Below, one piece after another: positions 25,416-33,131 of a DNA stretch of 54,237 nt. The first letter of the stretch is position 1, and every line of letters begins with the position of its first letter. The notes under the pieces are model-generated. The model was not told the DNA's origin and made no database searches. It worked only from the letters and a program-made list of their open reading frames with translations. The translations under genes and the position numbers were made by a program. Source of the DNA: an uncultured Clostridia bacterium (GTDB lineage Bacteria; Bacillota; Clostridia; Christensenellales; Borkfalkiaceae); assembly GCA_947090365.1 (NCBI GenBank), contig CAMUNT010000003.1, positions 1-54,237 on the forward strand, given 5' to 3'.

Positions 25416-25444
25416 ATTATAACAGATATTTCTTAAAATAACAA
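25416..25444 (-). promoter_or_regulatory. rsmG promoter, leaderless type
   Basis: Minus-strand TTGTTA (25439-25444), 17-nt spacer, perfect TATAAT (25416-25421), then GGGCTT and the ATG at 25409. The expected transcription start coincides with the A of the ATG. Confidence 0.65.
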
Positions 25445-25782
25445 TAATATTAGCTGTCCACAGCACAGTTTTTCCACATTGCGGTTGATATGTCGATAAC
25501 TCCCGTTTTTCCTCCGATACGTTTAAGCAGTTTGGATTTTAACCGTTTTTTTTATCAACTTATGCTCAAAGCTTCCACATTTTCATTCACACATTTTTTT
25601 AATTTTTCCACAGCATTTCGGGACTATTTGGTTGCTTTTTTACGCCCTTTTTGTTATTATATAATTATGTTATAGAAAATAGGGGGCGAATGCGGTAAAT
25701 TATCCACATTTCCACCGTCTATAATAATAATTATACTATATTAATTTTTAATATAATAAATAAACAATCAAGGAAGAAAGAA
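25445..25782. other. Probable chromosomal origin (oriC)
   Basis: About 338 bp between leftward rsmG and rightward dnaN. It contains the perfect DnaA box TTATCCACA (25700-25708), several relaxed boxes (CTGTCCACA 25454, TTTTCCACA 25470 and 25604, GCTTCCACA 25571) and, next to dnaN, an AT-only tract of about 50 bp (25719-25770) suited to unwinding. Orientation of genes switches here and parS sites are 2-5 kb away. A weak promoter TTTTTA-17-TATAAT (25637-25665) could serve dnaN. dnaA itself is absent. Confidence 0.75.
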
Positions 25783-26886
25783 ATGAAAGCTGTTTGTGAA
25801 GGCATCGATTTATCGGACGCAGTCCTCAAGGTAGTTAAGGCTTGCGCAACCAAAACCGTAACCCCCGTTCTCGAATGTATCAAGATTTCGGCAAGAAACG
25901 ATAAGCTTATCGTACTTGCAACCGACGGTGAAATTTCTATCCGTAAAACGATAAAAGCGGAAATCTACGAGGAAGGCGACGTGTGCGTTCCCGGAAGATA
26001 TTTTTCCGATTTCATAAAGAAGCTGGAAGGCGTGCAGATTACTCTTTCAACAAGCGAAAGCAAAATGGACATAATCTACGCCGATTCGCAGACTGCAATG
26101 CAGGTACTTTCCGCGGCCGATTTCCCCGTTATCGACACCGATATTAACGAAAACAGCTTTAAATTAAAGACGGCAGACCTCAAAAAGGTAATAAACGCAA
26201 CCTCGTTCTGCTGTGCCGGAGACGACTCGCGCCCCATTTTAAAGGGCTGTCAGTTTCTTATAAAGGATAAGGAGTTAAGCGTAACCGCGCTTGACGGGTT
26301 CAGGCTTGCCACCATTAAGGCGGAGCTTATCTCGGCGACGGGCGATATGGAAATCGTCTGCCCGTCCAGAACGCTTAACGAAATAGAAAAAATGATAGAC
26401 GGCGACGGAGATACGGAAATTTTCGTACAGAAGGGCAGAATTTTAGTTGAGGTTGACGATACCGTTCTCACTTCCAGACTTTACAACGGCGACTTCATAA
26501 AGAAAGAAAACATCATTCCGAAGGATTTCACTACCAAGGTAAGGGTGGATAAAAACGCGCTTAAAGCGAGTATCGACCGCGCTTCGATTTTCGTAAGAAG
26601 CGACAAAAACAGCCTAATTATTTTCGATATAGGCTCAGACAGGATAGAAATTTCTTCAAATTCGGAAATCGGAAGCGTTCAGGAGCCCGTTAAAGCGGAA
26701 ACCGAAGGCAAGGATATAAAGATTGCAATGAATTCGAAGTTCATAACAGAAGCGGTCAACGCGCTCAGCGAAGAAAAAATAGTGTTGGCATTCAACAGCC
26801 AGATACAGCCGTTTATCTGTGAAAACGACGGTACGAAGGACAGGCTGTACCTCATTTTGCCTGTAAGAACTATGAATAACGCTTGA
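25783..26886 (+). CDS. dnaN: DNA polymerase III sliding clamp (beta subunit)
   Basis: Ring-shaped processivity factor for replication. The 367-residue product has the three-domain clamp layout, with family blocks SATGDMEIVCPSRTLNEI, LYNGDFIKKENIIP (usually LIEGxFPxYxxVIP) and the C-terminal LILPVRTMN. It starts at an ATG after AAGGAAG and lies directly to the right of the probable oriC. rpmH, not dnaA, is its neighbour, with the rpmH promoter overlapping the dnaN stop. Confidence 0.96.
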   Translation: MKAVCEGIDLSDAVLKVVKACATKTVTPVLECIKISARNDKLIVLATDGEISIRKTIKAEIYEEGDVCVPGRYFSDFIKKLEGVQITLSTSESKMDIIYADSQTAMQVLSAADFPVIDTDINENSFKLKTADLKKVINATSFCCAGDDSRPILKGCQFLIKDKELSVTALDGFRLATIKAELISATGDMEIVCPSRTLNEIEKMIDGDGDTEIFVQKGRILVEVDDTVLTSRLYNGDFIKKENIIPKDFTTKVRVDKNALKASIDRASIFVRSDKNSLIIFDIGSDRIEISSNSEIGSVQEPVKAETEGKDIKIAMNSKFITEAVNALSEEKIVLAFNSQIQPFICENDGTKDRLYLILPVRTMNNA

Positions 26887-26912
26887 CAAATAAGGCGTAT
26901 TTAATGTATTTT
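26883..26912 (+). promoter_or_regulatory. rpmH promoter
   Basis: TTGACA (26883-26888) overlaps the dnaN stop codon; an 18-nt spacer leads to TATTTT (26907-26912), 35 bp before rpmH. Confidence 0.55.
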
Positions 26913-26947
26913 TATTTAGATTAAGAATTCGTAAGGAGTAAATATAT

Positions 26948-27082
26948 ATGAAAAGAACTTATCAGCCCAAGAAAAGACAGAGAAGCAAAGTACACGGTTT
27001 CAGAAAGAGAATGGCTTCGAAAGCAGGCAGAAACGTTTTAAAAAGAAGAAGAAACAAGGGCAGAAAGAAGCTCTCCGCTTAA
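26948..27082 (+). CDS. rpmH: 50S ribosomal protein L34
   Basis: A 44-residue, strongly basic protein beginning MKRTYQPKKRQRSKVHGF and ending GRKKLSA, the canonical L34 sequence. AAGGAG lies 9 nt upstream of the ATG. It starts the conserved rpmH-rnpA-yidD-yidC-jag series. Confidence 0.97.
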   Translation: MKRTYQPKKRQRSKVHGFRKRMASKAGRNVLKRRRNKGRKKLSA

Positions 27083-27254
27083 AAGTTTAATGCACCTTTA
27101 AGGCGCGTTAATGCGATTTCGGGCGGTTGCAGACTTTATTTCAAGGAAAGCGCCCCCGCAAAACCGCAGACGCACCGTACCGTTTGCGGTTCTGCATTTT
27201 AAAAAATGCAGGCGCTTCGGCACTGCGAACGGACTGCATTGAATACCGAATACA

Positions 27255-27584
27255 GTGAAATATTTAAGAATTAAGAAAAATACGGACTTTCAAAGAATTT
27301 TCAACAGGGGAAAAAGAGTGTTTTCTCCCTGTATTACCCTATTGTATTTTCCGTCGGACAACCTGTCTATGGGCGTTGCCGTATCCAAAAAGCACGGCAA
27401 GGCGCATACGAGAAACAGAATAAAACGGCTTGTCCGCGAAGCGTTCCGCCAAACCTGCGGACAGCTGGAAGGCAGTTACAGCGTAATAATAATTCCCAGA
27501 GTTGCCGATGAGTACAGCTACGGGAATTTTAAAAAAAGTCTTTCGTCCTGTTTTAAAAAGGTAAACGAATGTGCAAAAAACTGA
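27255..27584 (+). CDS. rnpA: Ribonuclease P protein component
   Basis: Protein subunit of RNase P, which matures tRNA 5' ends with the RNA subunit. The 109-residue basic protein has FNRGKR and the hallmark RNRIKRLVREAFR (residues about 53-65). The start is GTG. It follows rpmH after a 172-bp gap that contains small hairpins such as TGCATTTT-aa-AAAATGCA, and overlaps yidD by 16 nt. Confidence 0.94.
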   Translation: MKYLRIKKNTDFQRIFNRGKRVFSPCITLLYFPSDNLSMGVAVSKKHGKAHTRNRIKRLVREAFRQTCGQLEGSYSVIIIPRVADEYSYGNFKKSLSSCFKKVNECAKN

Positions 27585-27859
27585 AAAGGTGGTACCGTTT
27601 TCTGCGCAGAAGGGTTTTTAAACCGTTTATCAAAGCTTTTCTTATGCGCCTTATTATATTCTATCAGCGCAACCTGTCAAGGCGCACCTGTCTTTACAGC
27701 CCTACCTGTTCGGAATATATGCTTCGCGCCCTTAACAATCACGGCGTTATCATCGGTCTTCTGATGGGAAGCTGGCGGATACTGCGCTGTAATCCCCTGT
27801 CAAAGGGCGGGTACGATCCCGTACCCGAAAACTATTTTAAATTGAGGTGGGTCGTATAA
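27569..27859 (+). CDS. yidD: Membrane protein insertion efficiency factor YidD
   Basis: A 96-residue protein with an amphipathic start and the YidD core YQRNLS, CLYSPTCSEYM, SWRILRCNPLSKGGYDPVP. YidD aids YidC-dependent insertion. It begins inside the end of rnpA, as is typical, and is followed by yidC after 13 bp. The N-terminal 30 residues are more basic than usual. Confidence 0.93.
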   Translation: MCKKLKRWYRFLRRRVFKPFIKAFLMRLIIFYQRNLSRRTCLYSPTCSEYMLRALNNHGVIIGLLMGSWRILRCNPLSKGGYDPVPENYFKLRWVV

Positions 27860-27872
27860 CCCACGAAAAGAA

Positions 27873-29168
27873 ATGGGAAATTTCAATCTTTTAAACTTAT
27901 CAACAAACTTCATAGATTTCGGCGTACAGAAAATGCCGGAGGTTCCGCTCGGCTGGATAGAGACTATCATTCAGTGGCTTATCGAAGGCGTCGGCATTAT
28001 CGGTCTCGGAATAGTGCTGTTTACGCTTATACTTAAAACTATCGTACTTCCTCTCGATATATATTCGCGTTATAAAATGAAAAAGCAGTCCCTGATGATG
28101 AAGGCAATGAGGCCCCAGATGGAAAAACTGCAAAAGCAGTACGCGAACGACAAGCAGATGTATAACCAGAAGGTTATGGAATTGCAGAAAGCAAACGGTA
28201 TTTCGATGTTCGGCGCGTGCCTTCCGATGATAGTGTCGCTTGTAATATTCATGGTAGTGTTCAGCGCGTTTTCAACCTATTCCCAGTACGCAAACCTTCA
28301 ATCGTACAGGGGAATGGAAGAAGCATATAACGAAGTCGTCGTAGATTATATTCTCTGCGATATGCCCGAGGACGGAGATTATCTGTCCGCCGAAAAAATT
28401 AACGAAGACGGCTTTTTAATAAGAACGAAGGACGAGTCTATCGGCGAGTACGCCTATTTAATCGATTTCGAAGCTTTTGCGGTGAAGGCAAATTACGGCG
28501 ATAAAGAAAAAGAAGAATTCGACAATCTTTCGGAAAACGGTAAAAGGGTAAAAGTGCTCGACTTCGTGCGCGAGAAAGCAAGAAAGAGATCTGCCGACTA
28601 TTACAGGAAACACACTAACGGGTTTATGTGGGTCAGAAATATCTGGTATCCCGATTCGCCCTTAAATAAAGAAATCCCCGATTTTTCAAGCTTCAGCTCT
28701 TCAATTTCAAGGGTTACGGGCTCGGGACTGGGCGCAACTTATGAGGAAAGCTATAACGAAGTAACCTGGTATCTGCGTATTGACGGATACAACCCTACGG
28801 GGCACGATTTAGAGGCCAACAGAGTAAACGGATACTTTATTCTGATAGTTCTTGCGATAGGACTTATGTTCTTACAGCAGTTTATATCGATGCGTTCGCA
28901 AAAAGACGCGAACGAGTTAGCCACCGTCGACGGTTCGGGCGCAAGGACGAACAAGTGGATGCTTATTATGATGCCGTTGATTTACGGTATATTCTCCTTC
29001 TTTTACAGTGCGGCATTCTCAACCTATATGATTACGAATACCATATACAGCCTGATTATGACTGTAATAATCAATAAAATAATGGACGTAAAGTTTGCTA
29101 AAAAAGAAGCAAGCGGCGAATTATTCAACAACAAAAAGAAAATGAATAACAGAAAGAGGTTAAAATAA
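27873..29168 (+). CDS. yidC: Membrane protein insertase YidC/OxaA with a large loop insertion
   Basis: Inserts and folds membrane proteins. The core is recognisable: first segment VGIIGLGIVLFTLILKTIVL (about 34-53), the basic coiled-coil hairpin (MKKQSLMMKAMRPQMEKLQ ..., about 68-110), segment near 113-130, and two final segments after residue 315. Between the second and third core segments lies a hydrophilic insertion of about 165 residues (about 145-310) rich in Glu, Asp, Lys and Tyr, which standard Gram-positive YidC proteins lack. No lipobox is visible. The Lys/Asn-rich C terminus is normal for ribosome contact. Confidence 0.92.
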   Translation: MGNFNLLNLSTNFIDFGVQKMPEVPLGWIETIIQWLIEGVGIIGLGIVLFTLILKTIVLPLDIYSRYKMKKQSLMMKAMRPQMEKLQKQYANDKQMYNQKVMELQKANGISMFGACLPMIVSLVIFMVVFSAFSTYSQYANLQSYRGMEEAYNEVVVDYILCDMPEDGDYLSAEKINEDGFLIRTKDESIGEYAYLIDFEAFAVKANYGDKEKEEFDNLSENGKRVKVLDFVREKARKRSADYYRKHTNGFMWVRNIWYPDSPLNKEIPDFSSFSSSISRVTGSGLGATYEESYNEVTWYLRIDGYNPTGHDLEANRVNGYFILIVLAIGLMFLQQFISMRSQKDANELATVDGSGARTNKWMLIMMPLIYGIFSFFYSAAFSTYMITNTIYSLIMTVIINKIMDVKFAKKEASGELFNNKKKMNNRKRLK

Positions 29169-29987
29169 ATGGATGAGCAGAACGTATTCACCGCAAAGTC
29201 GGTGGATGAAGCTATCGAAGAGGGTCTGAAAACTCTCAAAATTGCGCGTGACGAAGCGGATATCGTCATTTTGGAAGAGGGCAGAAAAAAACTGTTCGGC
29301 GGAGTCAGGGCAAAGGTACAGGTAAAGAAAAGACAGTCGGACGCAAAACGCGCGGTTGATTTTATCGACGGACTTTTGGAAATTCTGAAAATTTCCGCGG
29401 TTAGCGAAATAGCAGACGATTCGTCTTCCATAAAAATCGATATTAAAGCAACCAATTCCGCAAGGGTTATAGGTAAACACGGCGACGTGCTCGAGGCGAT
29501 ACAGTGTCTTGCGGGCGCGGTTGCAAACACCGGCAGGGACGAGTACAAAAAGGTTATCGTAGACTGCGAAAATTACAGGGAACAGCGCGAGGAAACGCTT
29601 AAAAAACTTGCCGTAAAAATTGCCGGCAAGGCTGTGGAAAAGGGCAGAAAGCTGAATTTAGAGCCGATGTCCCCTTACGAGAGAAGGATAATCCACTCCG
29701 CGCTTGCAGACAATACCGAAGTTAAAACGGTTTCCGAGGGTAAAGAACCCAACAGATATATCGCGGTTATCCCCAATAACGCAAAGCCCTTCGATAAGGG
29801 CCTTCACTACGGCGAAAGACGCGGCGACGGCAGACGCGACGGAAGGGGCCGCGAAAGACGCGGTGACAGAGGCGACAGAAGAGAGAGAAGGCCGTCAGGC
29901 GGAAACGGAGGCGGTGCAAGAAGAGGCAAGAAAGAGATTTACTTCGGCACCTTCCTCGGCAACAGCGGAAACAAAGGCGAAGAATAA
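29169..29987 (+). CDS. jag: RNA-binding protein Jag/KhpB with RG-rich tail
   Basis: A 272-residue protein starting with a Jag-N domain (1-50, KSVDEAIEEGL, GRKKLFGGVRAKV), then a KH domain (about 75-140, IKATNSARVIGKHGDVLEAI) and an R3H domain (about 150-200, EPMSPYERRIIHSAL). The final 55 residues are a low-complexity Arg/Gly tail ending KKEIYFGTFLGNSG. KhpB binds RNA with KhpA and affects cell elongation. The ATG directly follows the yidC stop, and the hairpin at 30001 ends the operon. Confidence 0.93.
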   Translation: MDEQNVFTAKSVDEAIEEGLKTLKIARDEADIVILEEGRKKLFGGVRAKVQVKKRQSDAKRAVDFIDGLLEILKISAVSEIADDSSSIKIDIKATNSARVIGKHGDVLEAIQCLAGAVANTGRDEYKKVIVDCENYREQREETLKKLAVKIAGKAVEKGRKLNLEPMSPYERRIIHSALADNTEVKTVSEGKEPNRYIAVIPNNAKPFDKGLHYGERRGDGRRDGRGRERRGDRGDRRERRPSGGNGGGARRGKKEIYFGTFLGNSGNKGEE

Positions 29988-30000
29988 TAAAACAAACGAA

Positions 30001-30026
30001 AAGGACGGTATATACCGTCCTTTTAT
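30001..30026 (+). terminator. Terminator of the dnaN/rpmH-jag series
   Basis: Perfect palindrome AAGGACGG-TATA-CCGTCCTT followed by TTATTT, 14 bp after the jag stop. Confidence 0.8.
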
Positions 30027-30029
30027 TTA

Positions 30030-30107
30030 TGCCAAATTGGCACGTATCTTATAAAATTATACGCCAAAATGGCATTTTATTGAAAATGATAATATGCCAA
30101 AATGGCA
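30030..30107. repeat. Three evenly spaced 13-bp palindromes
   Basis: TGCCAAATTGGCA (30030-30042), CGCCAAAATGGCA (30062-30074) and TGCCAAAATGGCA (30095-30107) share the pattern YGCCAAAWTGGCA. Their starts are 32 and 33 bp apart, three helical turns. They lie between the 3' ends of convergent jag and pckG. Confidence 0.75.
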
Positions 30108-30125
30108 TATCTGAGAACTCTGTCT

Positions 30126-32042
30126 CTATTTCTTGACTGCAGATTTCTTCGTTGCAAGCGCTTTCGCGGGGGCGGACTTCGGCGAAGCCACCTTTTTCGC
30201 CGTTGATGCGTCTGCCTTTTTTTGTGACTTGGCGTCGGTTATTTTCGGCTTTTCCGCGGGCTTGCTGGCTTCCTTCAATACTTCAAGGCACTGCAAAAGC
30301 TCGTCGGGAATACGGGATATAATTGTTTCGGAGTAATATTTTTCAATTTCTACGGCTTCCTTAAACCATTCGGCGTTGTCAACCGCAAAAAGCTGTTTCA
30401 GCGTTTTTACGTCTAAATCAAGGCCTGTCAGATCTATATCCTCGGCGCGCGGAACTAAACCTATCGGGGTTTCCTCCGCGCCTATTTTTCCCTCACACCG
30501 CTTTAAAATCCATTCTAAAACGCGCATATTGTCGCCGAATCCGGGCCATAAAAATGCGCTGTCCTTGCCCTGTCTGAACCAGTTTACGTTGAATATCTTA
30601 GGCGGGTTTTTTACCTTTTTGCCTATATCTATCCAGTGCGCCAGATAATCGCCGATATGATAGCCCGCAAACGGCTTCATAGCCATAGGGTCGTGGCGGA
30701 GTACACCCGTTTCGCCGGTTGCGGCGGCGGTCGTTTCGGACGACATTGCCGAGCCTATAAACACGCCGTTGTTCCAGTCGCGCGCCTCATATACGAGGGG
30801 AGTTGTGGAAGCTCTTCTTCCGCCGAAAACTATTGCCGAAAGGGGAACTCCCTTTACCGAGTTAAATTCGGGCGAAATGCAGGGGCAGTTTTCCGCCGAT
30901 GCGGTAAAGCGCGAGTTGGGGTGTGCCGCGCAGGTAGATTTATCGTTTTTGTCGAATTTTTCTCTGTTCCAGGGCTTGCCAGTCCAGTCTATGCAGTGCT
31001 CGGGCATACTGTCCGTAAGCCCTTCCCACCATACGGTCATATCGTCGGTATTTAACGCTACGTTAGTGAATATGGCCCCGCGTTTAGCGGTTTTCAGCGC
31101 GTTCGGGTTGCTGCGTTCGTTCGTTCCGGGGGCAACTCCGAAGAAGCCGTTTTCGGGGTTCATCGCCCAAAGTCTGCCGTCCTCGCCCACTCTTATCCAG
31201 GCAATATCGTCGCCCACGCACTCCACCTTGTAACCTTTTTTAACGTAATGTTCGGGGGGAATAAGCATTGCAAGGTTGGTTTTTCCGCACGCGGAGGGGA
31301 AAGCCGCCGCGATATATTTCTTTTCGCCGTCGGGGAATGTAACGCCTAAAATCAGCATATGCTCCGCAAGCCAGCCCTCTTTTTTGCCGAGGTACGAAGC
31401 AATTCTCAAAGCAAAGCATTTTTTGCCCAAAAGCACGTTGCCGCCGTATGCGGAGTTCACCGAAATAATGGTATCGTCTTCGGGGAAGTGCATTATATAT
31501 CTGTGCTCCGCGTCGACGTTGCATTTTGCGTGAAGTCCCTTTATAAAATCGCCGTCTTTGCCGAGGGCTTTAAGGCACTTCGCGCCGACGCGCGTCATTA
31601 TAATCATATTCAGAACGACGTAAACCGAATCGGTCACCTCGATACCGGTTTTCGAAAATTCACTGCCGATAACGCCCATCGAGTACGGAATAACGTACAT
31701 AGTTCTGCCCTTCATCGAACCGCGCGCGATTTCGCGGGTGAGCTCGTACGCCTGCTTGGGGTGCATCCAGCAATTCAAGGGCCCCGCGTCGTCCCTGTTT
31801 TCGGTACAGATAAACGTTCTGTCCTCCACGCGCGCAACGTCGTTCACCTCAGTGCGGTGCAGATAGCAGTCGGGCAAAAGATTTTCGTTCAGCTTTATAA
31901 GCTCTCCGCTTTTAACCGACTCTTCTTTAAGCCGTTTTATCTGGCCTGCGCTTCCGTCTATCCACACTATTTCGTCGGGCAGGGTCAGGGCCGCGCACCT
32001 TTCCACAAATTCAAGTACTTTTCTGTTTTTCGTTAATGCCAT
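30126..32042 (-). CDS. pckG: Phosphoenolpyruvate carboxykinase (GTP) with a basic tail
   Basis: Interconverts oxaloacetate + GTP and phosphoenolpyruvate + GDP + CO2. The 638-residue protein carries the GTP-type signature FPSACGKTNLAML (around residue 275), GWLAEHMLILGV and FNVNWFRQGKDSAFLWPGFG. After the normal end of the enzyme (about residue 590) comes a 45-residue tail of Lys, Ala, Ser and Pro (ASPKSAPAKALATKKSAVKK), not needed for the fold. I start at the ATG at 32042 because AAGGAG lies 6 nt before it; an in-frame ATG at 32057 overlaps that site. Confidence 0.94.
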   Translation of the reverse strand: MALTKNRKVLEFVERCAALTLPDEIVWIDGSAGQIKRLKEESVKSGELIKLNENLLPDCYLHRTEVNDVARVEDRTFICTENRDDAGPLNCWMHPKQAYELTREIARGSMKGRTMYVIPYSMGVIGSEFSKTGIEVTDSVYVVLNMIIMTRVGAKCLKALGKDGDFIKGLHAKCNVDAEHRYIMHFPEDDTIISVNSAYGGNVLLGKKCFALRIASYLGKKEGWLAEHMLILGVTFPDGEKKYIAAAFPSACGKTNLAMLIPPEHYVKKGYKVECVGDDIAWIRVGEDGRLWAMNPENGFFGVAPGTNERSNPNALKTAKRGAIFTNVALNTDDMTVWWEGLTDSMPEHCIDWTGKPWNREKFDKNDKSTCAAHPNSRFTASAENCPCISPEFNSVKGVPLSAIVFGGRRASTTPLVYEARDWNNGVFIGSAMSSETTAAATGETGVLRHDPMAMKPFAGYHIGDYLAHWIDIGKKVKNPPKIFNVNWFRQGKDSAFLWPGFGDNMRVLEWILKRCEGKIGAEETPIGLVPRAEDIDLTGLDLDVKTLKQLFAVDNAEWFKEAVEIEKYYSETIISRIPDELLQCLEVLKEASKPAEKPKITDAKSQKKADASTAKKVASPKSAPAKALATKKSAVKK

Positions 32043-32232
32043 AAATTTCTCCTTCATTTAACATTATACAAAAACAGCGGATTAAATGCAAATTATTAGC
32101 ATTACGGTTGCGCGGAAATTATATAACACAAAAAAATTTATATTTTTACCTTTTTTGCGGATTTTCGCTATCTGCGCGTATATATAATAAAGTGAAAGAA
32201 TAAACTTTATAGAATAAGCTACGGAGATTAAT

Positions 32233-33126
32233 ATGGGCGGTTACACAAAAAACATAGCGGTGATACGCGGGCTGAAAAGCGGGTTTTCCGTTGACGGCGG
32301 ACCGCTTTCGGGCATAGTCAAGGCGGAAAAATACGGCGCCAATCTCAGGATAGAGGTTTCGCTTATAAACTTCGCCCCGCTTACCGAAGGCAGGTACGTG
32401 TGTGCGGTGTCCGACGGAAAAAAGGTCTGCATTTTAGACGGACTTACTTTCGACGGCGCTTGCGAAGCGGACACAAGCGAAGGCTTTGCGTCGCTTATAT
32501 GCTTCGTCAACGGCGAGGTTTCGCCCGTCGCGTCGGCGGTGTGCGGTGCGTTCCATTCCGCAATACCGGGTATCCGCGAAGAGATAGAACGGCAGGAAAA
32601 CACCAGACAGATAACGCCCGCAATCAAATACGAGGACGAGGCGCTGGCACAGGAGAATTATTATGAATTCGGCAAAGCTGATAAGGACGGTGGGGCTGTA
32701 CGCGAAAATACGCCGTCGGAAAAAGACGGGCAAAGCGTACCGGAAAATGAAGCTTTTGTATCTTTCCAAAAGGACGTTGCAGGCGGACTTTCAACGGGCG
32801 GAAGCTTCTATTCCCGAATGAAGGACGAAATAGAAAAAGTGCTGTCCACCTATCCCGAGGAGGAAGCGCTTATAGCTATGGTAGAGCAGTCGCGGTGGGT
32901 GCGCATAACCTACGGCGACGGAAAGTTTTACGTTTTCGGCGTAATTTACGGCGGGGGAGAAGCGCAGTATATCTGCTACGGAGTACCGTCCGACAACCCC
33001 GTATCTCCCCCTCCCAGCATTGAAAATTCTTCGTTCATCCCCGCATATCCAGAGGGTAATTCGGGTTACTGGGTAATGTATCAGGACGCAAAAACAGGCG
33101 CAAGCATTAAAATTAATAACGTTTAA
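32233..33126 (+). CDS. Conserved Clostridia protein of unknown function
   Basis: A 297-residue soluble protein without signal peptide. The N-terminal half (1-115) looks beta-rich with three Cys. A variable acidic linker (about 120-190) leads to a C-terminal domain (about 195-297) with FYSRMKDEIEKVL, YPEEEAL, SRWVRITYGDGKFYVFGVIY, YICYGVP and the end SGYWVMYQDAKTGASIKI. I recall this C-terminal pattern from other Clostridia but know no function. The ATG follows CGGAG. It stands between convergently and divergently read neighbours, so it is probably monocistronic. Confidence 0.8.
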   Translation: MGGYTKNIAVIRGLKSGFSVDGGPLSGIVKAEKYGANLRIEVSLINFAPLTEGRYVCAVSDGKKVCILDGLTFDGACEADTSEGFASLICFVNGEVSPVASAVCGAFHSAIPGIREEIERQENTRQITPAIKYEDEALAQENYYEFGKADKDGGAVRENTPSEKDGQSVPENEAFVSFQKDVAGGLSTGGSFYSRMKDEIEKVLSTYPEEEALIAMVEQSRWVRITYGDGKFYVFGVIYGGGEAQYICYGVPSDNPVSPPPSIENSSFIPAYPEGNSGYWVMYQDAKTGASIKINNV

Positions 33127-33131
33127 CCTGC

